A stretch of DNA of 64,000 nt. Source: Sphingobium amiense (GTDB lineage: Bacteria > Pseudomonadota > Alphaproteobacteria > Sphingomonadales > Sphingomonadaceae). The position numbers and the translations under genes were made by a program. Each line of letters opens with the position of its first letter. Within the stretch, counting starts at the first letter, position 1. Positions 16,772 through 27,345 of this stretch are shown here, piece by piece. The stretch covers positions 62,001-126,000 of the forward strand of contig NZ_AP018665.1 of assembly GCF_003967075.1 (NCBI RefSeq), read 5' to 3'. The notes under the pieces were generated by a model, which worked only from the letters and a program-made list of their open reading frames with translations, did no database searches and had not been told where the DNA came from.

Positions 16772-18614
16772 AGTAATCCTGTATCTTCGACTGAATGTCC
16801 GTCATCGTCTGGACTTCGTCGGGAAGCTTTGCTGCATCCAGGAAGTCCGAATAGATTTCGGTGAAATCCATCACCGAGAGGTCGAGCGAGGCGAACTCCT
16901 CGATCGTGAAACCCTGGCACTGCTCCTTCTTGGGCGCCCCCCAGGGCTTTCCCAACTGCACGCGGCCCTGCTCCTGGAGAATCCGCGAAAGCTTGCTTTC
17001 AAAGCAACAATAGGCCGTGCGCTTGGTCTTGCAGATGCCCAGGAAACTCGATGAGCAGTAGGTGCCCAGATTGTGGCAAAAGCCCATCCGGTCCTTGATA
17101 TCGAGCCTCATCTCGTCCTGAGAACAGGCGAACAAGACGAGGAACGGCGTGGCGAAGGCCGCGATCGCGGCCGGCCCGCCGGCCAGAGCGGCGGCGCCCG
17201 CCGCTACCGGCACCAATCCCGAAACCTTGCCGGCACAGCAGTTGATGAGGCCAAATACCGGCTTGTGACAAGTCTCGCGTACGCCAGAAAAGACCCGGTA
17301 ATTGGTCTCGTCGAACTCCTTGCCGGCCTGGTCGATCGAGTGCAGCGCCACCAGCGCATCCTTGAATTCGGTCGAGGCCTGCCGTTCGATCGGCTCGCAG
17401 TCGCCGTTGATGCAATAGACGTCATCGCCGCAGATATATTGTGGGGCGTCGGCCGAGGTGCCCGACGCCGTCGGGCAACGATAGATCTTCTCCTGGACCT
17501 TGCAGGGTCCGCCGTCAGGATCCTCGTCCAAGCATTCGGTGCGTTGGTAGGTGCAACTGCCATTGGCTTCCAGTTCTGAGCAGTCGTTAGCCGACGAAAT
17601 GGTGTGGCACTGGTAGCTGCGCTGCCACGCCCAGCACGGCTGCGTGACAGGGACACCATCGACGATCCGGGTAACCGGATCGCTTGCCGTGCAGATCTCC
17701 GATTCCAGCGTGCAGTTGCTGTCGCTGGCATAGGCTGCGCAGAGACCCTCGTTGCGGGTGATGACGGGAACCGCCGGTTCCTCCTGCCTGGTCAGCCAGT
17801 AGTTGCCGGTCGAAATCACCGTGCCAGGGTGATAGGCGCCCTCCGTAATCCCTTGCGCTTCAGCGCTGCACTTCACCTCAACGGCCGTGTGGCCCAGGCT
17901 CTTGCAGGTGTCGGCCGCCGTGTAGCCATAGGCCGCCATGTTGTCGCAATAGTCGATGGGTCGGCTTTCCCAGCAGACCCCCGAGGCGATTTCATCGTCG
18001 AACGCGGCACGGGCCGGATAGGGGCCGCCATCGCTCGGCAGGAAACTCAAACGGCCGGTATAATAGGTGTAGATCGTCCGCTTATCGGTGCGCACATCCA
18101 GATTGACGGTGCAGCTGCGGGCGTTGGTCGTTACCTTGGCGCCCGCGTTGCAACTCGCTTCATAATAGCCGCTCGTGCCCGATCCGGGCGGAAGCGCGGT
18201 GCAGCTTCCGCTCGTCCCGCCATAAGCCTCGCCCGCCAGATAGGTGGAGGGATCCTCCTCAATGGTGGTCGCGCGATTGGTCGTCGAAAGAATCTCGGCA
18301 TTGCTGAAGGTCGGGCGCACATGGCTGCTGTCGGTCGTGATCTGATACTGCTCGCTACTCGACTTAAGCGCCTGGGCATCGTTGATCAGCTTGTCCGGAT
18401 CATCGAAATAGCTGCCCTGCGGGAGGGTTGTCCCCGAGAACCCCGGCACGGCTTCGGCCTGCGCGTTGTCGCTGGGCACCAGGACCGGATTGGCTTTGGC
18501 CGCAGTTCCCATCGCCTTTCCCTGCTCGCGCGCTTCCTCCAGCGTGGTCTGCGCCTGTGCGGGGAAGCTGGCCCCGGCCAGGACCGCCAGACTGATTGCG
18601 ATCGCGAGGCGCAT
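16752..18614 (-). CDS. traN: Mating-pair stabilisation protein TraN
   Basis: 620 residues with a signal peptide (LAIAISLAVLAGASFPAQAQ) and more than 30 cysteines, many in CxxxxxC spacings (SGSCTALPPGSGTSGYYEAS, CWAWQRSYQCHTISSANDC). This is the hallmark of TraN, the outer-membrane adhesin that stabilises mating pairs. The C-terminal part (KTKRTAYCCFESKLSRILQE, then KKEQCQGFTIEEF) is the most conserved segment of the family. Its ATG overlaps the trbC stop by one base. Heavy disulfide content fits the presence of DsbC and a CxxC TraF in the same operon. Confidence 0.92.
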   Translation of the reverse strand: MRLAIAISLAVLAGASFPAQAQTTLEEAREQGKAMGTAAKANPVLVPSDNAQAEAVPGFSGTTLPQGSYFDDPDKLINDAQALKSSSEQYQITTDSSHVRPTFSNAEILSTTNRATTIEEDPSTYLAGEAYGGTSGSCTALPPGSGTSGYYEASCNAGAKVTTNARSCTVNLDVRTDKRTIYTYYTGRLSFLPSDGGPYPARAAFDDEIASGVCWESRPIDYCDNMAAYGYTAADTCKSLGHTAVEVKCSAEAQGITEGAYHPGTVISTGNYWLTRQEEPAVPVITRNEGLCAAYASDSNCTLESEICTASDPVTRIVDGVPVTQPCWAWQRSYQCHTISSANDCSELEANGSCTYQRTECLDEDPDGGPCKVQEKIYRCPTASGTSADAPQYICGDDVYCINGDCEPIERQASTEFKDALVALHSIDQAGKEFDETNYRVFSGVRETCHKPVFGLINCCAGKVSGLVPVAAGAAALAGGPAAIAAFATPFLVLFACSQDEMRLDIKDRMGFCHNLGTYCSSSFLGICKTKRTAYCCFESKLSRILQEQGRVQLGKPWGAPKKEQCQGFTIEEFASLDLSVMDFTEIYSDFLDAAKLPDEVQTMTDIQSKIQDYYDLHGK

Positions 18615-19357
18615 CAGCGCTGCGCCCGCATATTCGAGAGGCCAACGGCGGCGACCCGGGCGCCCGGACCATTGCCGTCGGCAAAGCTGCTGAGCGCATA
18701 TTCCACGGTGACATTGCCCGTCATGCGGTCATAGGGCGGCACCTTTGTCTGGCAGGAGAAGCCGGCGCACAGGTCGAAATCGGACGACACGGCAACATAG
18801 GTCGGGACCGCCTGCACATTGAAAGCTCGGAACAGTCGCGGATCGATGCCGACATTGGCGAATTCGTCCTGGCGCTCGACGATCTGCCCGAGCCGAGCCG
18901 AAAACTCCTTCATGCTATTGTTCGGAAAGCCGCGGAACACCACGACGCCGCCAGCGCGCGCCGTATCGCGAATAAGCGGCTTCAGGGACTGCGGCGGCAT
19001 CGAGAGACTGGCGAAGACGATGAATTGCGGCGCCTCGCCGCTCTTGACGCTGGCATTGCCGGCGGCGCCTTGCACGATCTCATCGAAGTCGATCGCGCCG
19101 TCGGGCCCCTTGGGCAGATCCTTGGCCGCGACCTGCCGCATGTTTTCGGTGCCGGCTTCACGCACCGCGACGGCTTCCTCGCGGAACTGGTCGCCGCGAT
19201 CCTTGACGTGGTTCACGAAGGCTTCGGCATCCGCGGCGAGATCGGCCGAGCGCTTCTTGATGGCCTGCACGTCGAGACCATCGACGGTCTGAGCGAGCAG
19301 CGCCGATACACCGGCGGTAGCAAGCAGGGCGGTAACGCCCCAGGCAGCGAAACGCAT
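18614..19357 (-). CDS. trbC: F-type pilin assembly protein TrbC
   Basis: 247 residues with a signal peptide (MRFAAWGVTALLATAGVSAL) and the TrbC core FIVFASLSMPPQSLKPLIRD followed by VVVFRGFPNNSMKEF and AVPTYVAVSSDFDLCAGFSC. TrbC is a periplasmic protein needed for pilin assembly. The start at 19357 has GGGAGGGG upstream; 30 more codons in frame lack support. It lies 11 bases after the traU stop. Confidence 0.9.
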   Translation of the reverse strand: MRFAAWGVTALLATAGVSALLAQTVDGLDVQAIKKRSADLAADAEAFVNHVKDRGDQFREEAVAVREAGTENMRQVAAKDLPKGPDGAIDFDEIVQGAAGNASVKSGEAPQFIVFASLSMPPQSLKPLIRDTARAGGVVVFRGFPNNSMKEFSARLGQIVERQDEFANVGIDPRLFRAFNVQAVPTYVAVSSDFDLCAGFSCQTKVPPYDRMTGNVTVEYALSSFADGNGPGARVAAVGLSNMRAQR

Positions 19358-19367
19358 CGACCCCTCC

Positions 19368-20386
<1,019 letters not shown>

Positions 20387-20390
<4 letters not shown>

Positions 20391-20659
20391 TCTCGCTCTC
20401 CCAATTGATCGAGATAGGCTGTGTCAGCGCGCTGCTTGCGAGCCAGATACAGCGCTGTGTAGAGCGCCGTGCCGACGAGCAGCGCGAGGGCCACCGCCGC
20501 GACGGCCGGGCGGCCGACCCATTGGCGCAGCGGGCCGACCCCCCCGACCACTAGCGCGAGAAGGATGCACAACGCCTGCCACGTCCGGCGCATGCGGCGC
20601 AGGTCGCTTGTCTCGGGCGCGGCCATCGGCGTGCGCAGGAGGTCGAGCCACAAGGGCAT
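20387..20659 (-). CDS. Small membrane protein between traW and traU, 90 aa
   Basis: Two hydrophobic helices (TWQALCILLALVVGGVGPLR and PAVAAVALALLVGTALYTAL) separated by a short basic loop, with a charged C-terminus. Not recognised. It is locked into the operon by a TGATG junction with traW and an ATGA junction with traU, so it is certainly translated with them if the operon is expressed. Confidence 0.65.
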
Positions 20660-21312
20660 CAGCCCGCCCTCCCCTTGAGCGCATGTTCGGTGACCCGCAT
20701 CACGCGGCCCGCCTGGCTGACGACGGCGGGCGTGTGCTCGATGCCGAAGCGGCCAGTGAGCTTGCCCTCCTGGTCGAAATAGAAGCGCCGCTTGCGCTGC
20801 GACATCGCCTCGATCGGCGATCCCTTCACGAAGATGATCTTCGCCTTCATGTCGCTATATTTGCCGCAAGCCCAAGCCAGCTGCTCGGCATTATCCCCAT
20901 CGACGAAGACAAGATCCTGATGAATGCCGACGAAATCGAGCGGGTTCACCTTCTGACCCGCCTTTGCGATCATATTTCCCTTCTGGTCGCGGACATCATG
21001 GTCGATGCGAACCGAGGGATCGAAATCCCAGCTGCGCGTCTCCTGGGCCGGCGAGATACCGGCCACGGGATCTGGCCGCCGCACCTTGGCCTCGACCCGC
21101 TTGGCGAAAAGCGCGTTGGTTCGCGCCAGTTCGCCGCTCGCTTCGGCACGGCGCAGCCGCGCCTCGATCGTCGCGAGCAGGTCAGGCTCGATGATCGGAA
21201 AGGCCTGCCCTGCCGTTCCATAGTCGCGCGCCTCGCTGGCGGAGCCGGCGAGAAGCAGGGTCGTGCCGCCAAGGCATGCGGTCGTCGCCGCCAGCAGGAT
21301 GGTGCGCCTCAT
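20659..21312 (-). CDS. traW: F-type conjugal transfer protein TraW
   Basis: 217 residues with a signal peptide (LLAATTACLGGTTLLLAGSA) and the TraW core RDYGTAGQAFPIIEPDLLAT near the N-terminus, then a C-terminal part with VNPLDFVGIHQDLVFVDGDN. TraW is a periplasmic protein that works with TrbC in pilus assembly; in some systems the two are fused. Junctions with both neighbours are overlapping. Confidence 0.9.
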   Translation of the reverse strand: MRRTILLAATTACLGGTTLLLAGSASEARDYGTAGQAFPIIEPDLLATIEARLRRAEASGELARTNALFAKRVEAKVRRPDPVAGISPAQETRSWDFDPSVRIDHDVRDQKGNMIAKAGQKVNPLDFVGIHQDLVFVDGDNAEQLAWACGKYSDMKAKIIFVKGSPIEAMSQRKRRFYFDQEGKLTGRFGIEHTPAVVSQAGRVMRVTEHALKGRAG

Positions 21313-21872
21313 AGTAGCGGCTCCCCGGTCCCGATAATCTGGCGCGCGCAGACGAATCCGATGTCGGCATAGCGGCTGTCGAACCCGTCCTTGTGCGGCG
21401 TCCCGACAAAATAGCAGCCCGCCGGGACCGGCCCGGTCGCGCCGGGCGTCAACAGCTCGCCCAGGCGCGAGGCTCGCTTCATGCGCGCCACCATGCGCCC
21501 GCCGATCAGGACGTCGTTCCCGCTATGGGAAACGACATCGCCGGGGAGACCATAAACCAGCTTGCCGAACATAGCGGGCCGCGCTCCGAAATGGCGATGC
21601 ACGAGAGCGGTCGCGGGCGGGTCGAAGAAGACATAGTCACCGCGGCCCGGCAGTCGGCCCCGATCGATGAGGAACGCCCAGTTCGGCAGGGACTCGCTCG
21701 TGTTGATGAGGAAGGCATGACGATCGCGCCAATCCGCGATCGCGCCCAGAACCACTGTGCCGACCGACAGGAGCCCCAGCGCCGCCCAGAGATGCTTGCG
21801 CGGTCGCCAGGCCGGCGCGGGGTGCGCCGGCACCATCGGGGTTTCGCCCTTGTCACTGAGCAGGGCCGACAT
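21309..21872 (-). CDS. S26-family signal peptidase of the transfer operon (TraF/TrhF type)
   Basis: One N-terminal membrane helix (HLWAALGLLSVGTVVLGAIA) is followed by the catalytic serine segment NTSESLPNWAFLID and the lysine segment FGKLVYGLPGD typical of S26 peptidases. Homologues in conjugation systems process or cyclise pilin or process exported Tra proteins. The likely substrate here is the TraA pilin, which has an AFA cleavage site. Start at 21872 has GGAGCG upstream and overlaps trbI by 20 bases; a later ATG at 21836 is possible. Confidence 0.85.
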   Translation of the reverse strand: MSALLSDKGETPMVPAHPAPAWRPRKHLWAALGLLSVGTVVLGAIADWRDRHAFLINTSESLPNWAFLIDRGRLPGRGDYVFFDPPATALVHRHFGARPAMFGKLVYGLPGDVVSHSGNDVLIGGRMVARMKRASRLGELLTPGATGPVPAGCYFVGTPHKDGFDSRYADIGFVCARQIIGTGEPLL

Positions 21873-22500
21873 CGGGCGCTCCAAAGCTCGACACGGTGGC
21901 TCCCTGGGCACCAACGGCCGGGGGCAGGACGGATGGAACCGGTTGGGCAGTGGCTTGTGCGGCGCTCGCCGGCGCGGCCGTCCGCGGATCCTGCGGCACG
22001 GGCATCTCGGGCGCGGCCTGCAGGCTCATTTGCTGCAGGCGCTGCAGCTCCTCGGCCGTTATCCGCTTGGGTATCGGCACGCCCGAGGCGTAGACTGCCT
22101 TCTTCACCGTTTCCGTAATGTCATCGACATTCTTGCTGAGCACAGCCTCGCCGACGAGGATGACGTCGCCATGGGCGCTGCGACGCGCAAGCTCCTTGTC
22201 GAGCGATGCCATGAAGGCCTGCATCTCGGCCTTGACCCGCTCAGGTGGCGATGCCGAGTAGCGCTGCGCCTCGACATATTCTCCGACCAGTTCGGAGAGC
22301 TTGACCGAGACGATATGATCGGGCCGGGCACTCACCTGCCGGGTCACCCACATCGCCCAGACGAGCGCCGCGAGCAGCAGGAGCCCGCCCAGCATCTGCC
22401 AGCGGGTCAATCCTGCGAATAGGGTCCGGCGGCGCGAGCGCGTGGCTTTGCCAGACGGCGCGGGGACGGGAGGAAGATCGAGTTCAGCCTGCTCAGCCAT
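21853..22500 (-). CDS. trbI: F-type conjugal transfer protein TrbI
   Basis: 215 residues with a cytoplasmic N-terminus, one membrane helix (MLGGLLLLAALVWAMWVTRQ) and a periplasmic domain containing IVSVKLSELVGEYVEAQRYS, as in TrbI, which influences pilus retraction. The C-terminal 50 residues are Ala/Pro/Gln rich, an extension beyond the usual protein. The ATG at 22500 is preferred over one eight codons earlier. Confidence 0.85.
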   Translation of the reverse strand: MAEQAELDLPPVPAPSGKATRSRRRTLFAGLTRWQMLGGLLLLAALVWAMWVTRQVSARPDHIVSVKLSELVGEYVEAQRYSASPPERVKAEMQAFMASLDKELARRSAHGDVILVGEAVLSKNVDDITETVKKAVYASGVPIPKRITAEELQRLQQMSLQAAPEMPVPQDPRTAAPASAAQATAQPVPSVLPPAVGAQGATVSSFGAPDVGPAQ

Positions 22501-22867
22501 GGGAACGGTTCCCTTCAGACACATGACGCGGAATGATGAGATGTCGGCGCAGCACGATGATCGCGCCGGCCAGGAGAAGCTGCGCGCAGGCCAGCACCTG
22601 CTTGAACGATGCGATGCGCGCTGGGTCCGCGGCGACGTAGCGGCTCGCCATATTGGCCAGCTGGTGCATCATGCCGTCGATCGAGAAGCCGCCGATCGCC
22701 AGGAAGAAGAGGAAGAACAATCCCCAGCTGATCAGCAGCGACGACAGGGTGAAGCCGAAAAGGTGGAGATACCAATAGAGGATCGTGCGCAAGTCGAGCC
22801 GGATGCACGGGGTAGTCGCCGCCGGTGGGCTTGGCTTAAGCGTCTCTTCGCTCGGGATGGATGCCAC
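22493..22867 (-). CDS. Membrane protein between traC and trbI, 124 aa
   Basis: Two strong hydrophobic segments are visible (YLHLFGFTLSSLLISWGLFF and FKQVLACAQLLLAGAIIVLR) around a central amphipathic stretch (MMHQLANMASRYVAADP). I do not recognise the family. It starts six bases after the traC stop and overlaps trbI by eight bases, so it belongs to the transfer unit. A role in the inner-membrane complex is inferred from context only. Confidence 0.65.
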   Translation of the reverse strand: MASIPSEETLKPSPPAATTPCIRLDLRTILYWYLHLFGFTLSSLLISWGLFFLFFLAIGGFSIDGMMHQLANMASRYVAADPARIASFKQVLACAQLLLAGAIIVLRRHLIIPRHVSEGNRSHG

Positions 22868-22872
22868 TGGAC

Positions 22873-25467
22873 CTACTCCGCAGCGATTGCGACGTCGGGA
22901 TCACTCTCCGCATTCGCCGCCCATTTCTCGGGATTGTCGGGAAAGGCGATGCGCTCGATCGCCTCGTCCATGCTGAGACCCTCGCCGATCAGCGCCTCGA
23001 TCCGGGCGAAGGTCTGCGGGCTCGAGGAAAACAATGTGGCCGAATAGGGATCCAGAACCAGGCGACCAACCGCCAGCGTCTCGGGTCCCTTGATCATGAT
23101 GTCCGAATATTCGAAGCCGTTGCGCTTCAAGGAGCGCAGCAGCGCATCGGTATAATCGTCCATCTCGAAGCGATCATGCTTCTTGAAATCGGCTATCGTT
23201 TCCGGCTTCTGCTGCAGAATGACGAACCAGTCGCTGTTCTCCAGCGCTGCGATTGACCCCGCCGACTTATAATAGTCGTTGAGCGACTGCGTGGCGGTGA
23301 CGAGCGAGGCGCCATATTTGCGGCAGGTGCGCGCATAGGTCTCGATGAAGTCGGCCATGGCCCCGCCGCGCAGCAGCTGCCAGGCTTCATCCAGCAGCAG
23401 TGCCTTGGGGATTGCGCGATCGACCTTGCGCATCACCTGCTGCGACATGAACATGATGGCGGTGAGGACCACGCTGCGCAGTTCTTCGCGCGCCGAGAGA
23501 TCCGAGAGCTCGAAGACGGTGAGCTGCGCCTTCAGTTCGAAGCTGACTTCCCCCTGGAAGAACCGGCCGTAGGTGCCCGCCGCCGAGAAGGGGCGCATAG
23601 CAATACTGAGATCGTGCGCGAGCGCGTTGCCGGTTGCATCGAGCGCCTCGATCACAAGGTCGATCGATCCTCTTCGGCCGTGCGCCTCCCAAACCGTGTT
23701 GACCGCGCCATCGATGAGGCCGCGCTCGGTATCGTTGAGACGGTCGATGTGGCGCGACATCTGGTTCACGATGGCCTTAAGCATCGCCATGCAGTCGAGC
23801 AGATAGTCCTCGTCCTCCGCCGCCTGGGCCTCGTCGATCATCGAGAAGGGATTGAGGCAGAAGCCAGAGCTCATGGTGAACTCGACGAAGGCGCCGCCCT
23901 GCAATTTGGCCGAATGCTCGAAGGATCGGCCGTCGTCGATCACGACCACCTTCGCGCCAGCGCCGCACAGCGAGGCGCACAGCTCCTGCAAGGCCACCGA
24001 CTTGCCCGAACCCGATTTGCCGAAGACCGCGACATTATGGTTGCCCGCCGCGTTTTCGAAGGGTGACCAGAAGAAAGGCTGGCCGCGCCGTCCCACCATC
24101 AGGAGATGCGGCACATGGCCGCCCAGATATTCGCCCTGCAGCGGCGCGAGATTGGCGGCGGTGGTGGTAAGCAGCGTGCGCATGCGCTTCATCCGCTCGA
24201 GATCGCGCGACAGGCCGTTGGCCATCGTCATGGGCATGGCGCAGAGCAGGCCCATCACCTGCAGGTAGCGGTCGTCGAGCAGGTCCCAGCCCGCTGCTCG
24301 GTAGACAGATTTGAGAACGCGTTCGTTGGCGTCGCCGCGCCCCTTGGGCGAGAAGGACGTGACCGAAAAGAACACCCGCACGAGCTTGCGGCCCTGCCGG
24401 ATCTCGTCGTTGACGAAGCGCCACTCCTGGCTCTGGTCGCGCAGTTGCGGCAGGAAACGCGCGGACTTGGAATCGGCGAGACTCGTCGTCCGCATGAACT
24501 TGAAACTCGCCTTGTTCGACGAGGCTTGGGTGTCCGGATATTCAACGCACAGGTTCGTCGCGACCGGGCACGGCATGCGCAGCTTGTCGGTGAACATGTC
24601 GCCCACCAGCTTCGCCATGTCCCAGGGCGCCCAGCGATTGGGCAGGTTGCGCACCGAGAAGGAGCGCACGTCGAAGACATCGGGATAGATTTCGCCGATC
24701 TCCGGGGCCCCTTCGTGGACCTTGCCGGTCGGTCGGAACCGCTCGGTGCGCAGCAGCATCCGGTCGGGTTCGACCCGGAGCTCGATGTCGCGGCGAATGG
24801 CCTGGTCGGCGATGGGATCGAAGGGATTGTAGCTGACGACGTCCTCGCCGGCAGCCGTGGTCGGTGAGGTGATGTCGTCGATCCAGGCGATCAGCGCGAC
24901 CGGATCCATGCGCCGGGTGGTGACCCCCACCGAAGCCAGCGCGGAGACGAGGCCCTCCATGACCGAGACGATGTCGTCATCGGACACCGACGAACTCTCG
25001 GGCGTCGAATAGGAGATCGCCACGCGGTGATGGCGCAGGCAAAAGGGCGCGTCCTTCGAGAGCGACTGCCATACGCCGTCGCTGAGGAAATCGACCCGGT
25101 GCTTGGCCATCCGTTCGTAGACGCCGCGTGCGGCGTAGCGCGGCAGATACCATTTGCTCAGCGCCTCCCCCACGCGCGGGCTCATCCACTGATGGAACTG
25201 GATGCAGCCCGGCGCGGGAATGCCTTCGGACAGGAACTGCGTGATGATCTCCGCGGTGCGCTCGTCAGCGCCCACCATTGGAGCGGCCTCGATCACGAAA
25301 CCGCGCGAGGCGCTGTTGTAGAAGATCCCCGTCTTGGGATCGTAGCTGCGATAGGGCAGCCAGTGCGCCAGCATGGGAACGCCGAGCGCGGGCCGGTCAT
25401 CATCGGGACGCGCCGCATCGCCGAAGAGCCCCGAGAGCATGCTGTCGAAAAAGCCGCCTTTCGCCAT
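22873..25467 (-). CDS. traC: Type IV secretion ATPase TraC (VirB4 family)
   Basis: 864 residues, normal for F-type TraC. Walker A is NHNVAVFGKSGSGKSVALQE and Walker B is KALLLDEAWQLLRGG; the N-terminal domain begins LGVPMLAHWLPYRSYDPKTG as in this family. TraC powers pilus assembly at the cytoplasmic face of the inner membrane. It is the only ATPase gene of the apparatus in this window; the coupling protein TraD is not here. Confidence 0.95.
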   Translation of the reverse strand: MAKGGFFDSMLSGLFGDAARPDDDRPALGVPMLAHWLPYRSYDPKTGIFYNSASRGFVIEAAPMVGADERTAEIITQFLSEGIPAPGCIQFHQWMSPRVGEALSKWYLPRYAARGVYERMAKHRVDFLSDGVWQSLSKDAPFCLRHHRVAISYSTPESSSVSDDDIVSVMEGLVSALASVGVTTRRMDPVALIAWIDDITSPTTAAGEDVVSYNPFDPIADQAIRRDIELRVEPDRMLLRTERFRPTGKVHEGAPEIGEIYPDVFDVRSFSVRNLPNRWAPWDMAKLVGDMFTDKLRMPCPVATNLCVEYPDTQASSNKASFKFMRTTSLADSKSARFLPQLRDQSQEWRFVNDEIRQGRKLVRVFFSVTSFSPKGRGDANERVLKSVYRAAGWDLLDDRYLQVMGLLCAMPMTMANGLSRDLERMKRMRTLLTTTAANLAPLQGEYLGGHVPHLLMVGRRGQPFFWSPFENAAGNHNVAVFGKSGSGKSVALQELCASLCGAGAKVVVIDDGRSFEHSAKLQGGAFVEFTMSSGFCLNPFSMIDEAQAAEDEDYLLDCMAMLKAIVNQMSRHIDRLNDTERGLIDGAVNTVWEAHGRRGSIDLVIEALDATGNALAHDLSIAMRPFSAAGTYGRFFQGEVSFELKAQLTVFELSDLSAREELRSVVLTAIMFMSQQVMRKVDRAIPKALLLDEAWQLLRGGAMADFIETYARTCRKYGASLVTATQSLNDYYKSAGSIAALENSDWFVILQQKPETIADFKKHDRFEMDDYTDALLRSLKRNGFEYSDIMIKGPETLAVGRLVLDPYSATLFSSSPQTFARIEALIGEGLSMDEAIERIAFPDNPEKWAANAESDPDVAIAAE

Positions 25468-25468
25468 G

Positions 25469-26461
25469 TCAGTTCTCCTCCGCGACGGCGCCGGGGAATG
25501 CGGCCGAATTCACCGTGGGCTTGAGCACCGGCCGCAAGTCGGGCGCCTGCGCGCCCGTGGCCGCTGCCCGCGCACCATCCTGTGCCTGCGACGCCACCGC
25601 CTGGTACCGGCTATCGGCTTTCACCCGCGCCGCCGCTTCCGCGCCGGCGGTCGTCTTGGCGGGAGCGCCAGGGACTGCCGCAGCCTGCGGAGCGGACGGG
25701 ACCGCGCGTGTCGGCGGTGCAGCCGCTGCCGCGGGAGGAGCAGTCGGTTCGGCGGACGGGGCCGCAGCGCTGACGGGTTGCGGGGGCGTCGCTGCGACCT
25801 TGCGCCGCGCCCGCGCATCGGGCCTTGGCGAAAGCCGGGCCGCGACAGCGCTCTTGATGCTGGCAACCGGATCTGCCGTCGCACGCGCCCGCGCGGCAGC
25901 GACAGCCGCCGGGTCAGGCAGGCCTTCGGCGGGGGAGAAGCGCTCCGTCTCGGTCCGATCGACCGCGTCGGCGAGCGTCTCGCCCGCATAGGCCGCGGCG
26001 CGCTCATTGCGGGAGGACAGGCCAGACGCGTCCGCGATAGCCTGCTGCTGCCACTCGCCCTGCGCAACCACGGCATGGACGGCACTCGCCTCGTGCAGCC
26101 GGCCGCGCTCGTCGATATAAGGCTGGAAGACGATCCGCAGCACTTTCTCACGCGTGCGGCCCGCCTCTCCGATCGACACAGGCATGCGCCGCGTGCTTGC
26201 CACCGCCGTCCGGGCGCCTTTTCCCGCTCCCATGTCGGGATCGCGATAGGGTCCCGCCCGTGACGGCACGGCGTCCGGCGCTTCAGCCGTGATGAGGGCC
26301 AGTGCCCGGTCGTCGATCGATGACGACGGCGCGCAAATTCCGTCCGGCGCAGGGCAGGAAAAACTCCCCGCGATATTGCTGCCGAACGATGCGCAGCCCC
26401 CCATGAGTGGCAGGACGGCGAGCGCCAGGCCAGCATGCCAGCGAGTGGCGCGGCCCTTCAC
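25469..26461 (-). CDS. traV: TraV-type outer-membrane lipoprotein with long Ala/Pro-rich extension
   Basis: The N-terminus has a lipobox (LALAVLPLMGGCASFGS) followed by the TraV pattern SFSCPAPDGICAPSS with two conserved cysteines. TraV forms the outer-membrane core with TraB and TraK, equivalent to VirB7. At about 330 residues it is roughly twice the length of F TraV. The extra length is a charged middle region and an Ala/Pro-rich tail (for example AAAPSAEPTAPPAAAAAPP). GTG at 26461 is the likely start: it overlaps the dsbC stop as GTGA with AAGGGAG upstream; an ATG seven codons earlier is the alternative. Confidence 0.85.
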   Translation of the reverse strand: MKGRATRWHAGLALAVLPLMGGCASFGSNIAGSFSCPAPDGICAPSSSIDDRALALITAEAPDAVPSRAGPYRDPDMGAGKGARTAVASTRRMPVSIGEAGRTREKVLRIVFQPYIDERGRLHEASAVHAVVAQGEWQQQAIADASGLSSRNERAAAYAGETLADAVDRTETERFSPAEGLPDPAAVAAARARATADPVASIKSAVAARLSPRPDARARRKVAATPPQPVSAAAPSAEPTAPPAAAAAPPTRAVPSAPQAAAVPGAPAKTTAGAEAAARVKADSRYQAVASQAQDGARAAATGAQAPDLRPVLKPTVNSAAFPGAVAEEN

Positions 26462-27345
26462 GACTTGGCTCCCTTCAGCCATGCTTCCAGCACGTCCTTG
26501 GGCCGGTAGCCCTCAAGCATGGCGCCATCGCTACGGACGATGACCGGGGTCCCGCTCAGGCCATGGCTGCGGGCGAACTGCTCGTTGGCGTCGAGGCCAC
26601 GCGTGTCGCATTTGCCCTCGCTTTCGAACGGCGCGCCGGAATAGGCGGCGTGGAGCGCCTCTTCCCGGTTCCTGGCGCAATAGACGCGGTCGGCCAGATC
26701 CCGGCTGCCCAGGACCGAAATGGGCCGTTCGATGACCTTGACGTCCATGCTGCGCAGCACGCTAGTAAGCGCGCGGCAGTAGCCGCAGCGAAAATCGGTA
26801 AAGACCGTGACCGACTGGCTCGATGCCTTGTTGCCCCAGACGATCGCTCCGTCGCGGGGCAGCCCCGCGAGCGACAGCGTGGCCGGCCGCACCGGCACGG
26901 AGACACGGCGCGCGCCGGCGGTGGGTGCGACGGGAGAAACGTCCGCCTCGCCGCCGAGCGCGGCCGTCGCATTGGCCTTGGCGGCGCCGCCGACCAGCAT
27001 GTCGGGGTTCATCTCCAGGAGGCGTGCGGCGGTCACGTCCTGCCGCGTTTCCATGTCGTATACCCGGCCGATGACCAGATAGCGGGCGCCGCGATCGACA
27101 TAGAAGAGGTTGGCGCCGGCTGTCACTTCGCACAGCCCTGCGACCTTGGCGCAGTTAACCGCGCTGATCTCGGTCTTGGGCAGCCGGGCCTTGAGCAGGC
27201 CCGCGACCTGGCTGTCTTCGGTCGGAACGGCAGCGGCAGCGGCAGCGATGGCGGCGGCGCCCAGTCCCACCACCGGCAGGGCGATGAGGCCATAGCTCCA
27301 GGGCGTACGCGCAACAGCGGCGCGAAGGCGATCAGTTACGGACAT
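26458..27345 (-). CDS. DsbC/TrbB-like periplasmic disulfide isomerase
   Basis: After an N-terminal membrane or signal segment (GLIALPVVGLGAAAIAAAAA) comes a DsbC-like dimerisation region and a thioredoxin domain with the active site TDFRCGYCRALTSVL and the cis-proline segment GLSGTPVIV. It should shuffle disulfides in the cysteine-rich TraN, TraU and TraH. Start at 27345 has GGAGGG seven bases upstream. It overlaps the traB end by 14 bases. Confidence 0.9.
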   Translation of the reverse strand: MSVTDRLRAAVARTPWSYGLIALPVVGLGAAAIAAAAAAVPTEDSQVAGLLKARLPKTEISAVNCAKVAGLCEVTAGANLFYVDRGARYLVIGRVYDMETRQDVTAARLLEMNPDMLVGGAAKANATAALGGEADVSPVAPTAGARRVSVPVRPATLSLAGLPRDGAIVWGNKASSQSVTVFTDFRCGYCRALTSVLRSMDVKVIERPISVLGSRDLADRVYCARNREEALHAAYSGAPFESEGKCDTRGLDANEQFARSHGLSGTPVIVRSDGAMLEGYRPKDVLEAWLKGAKS

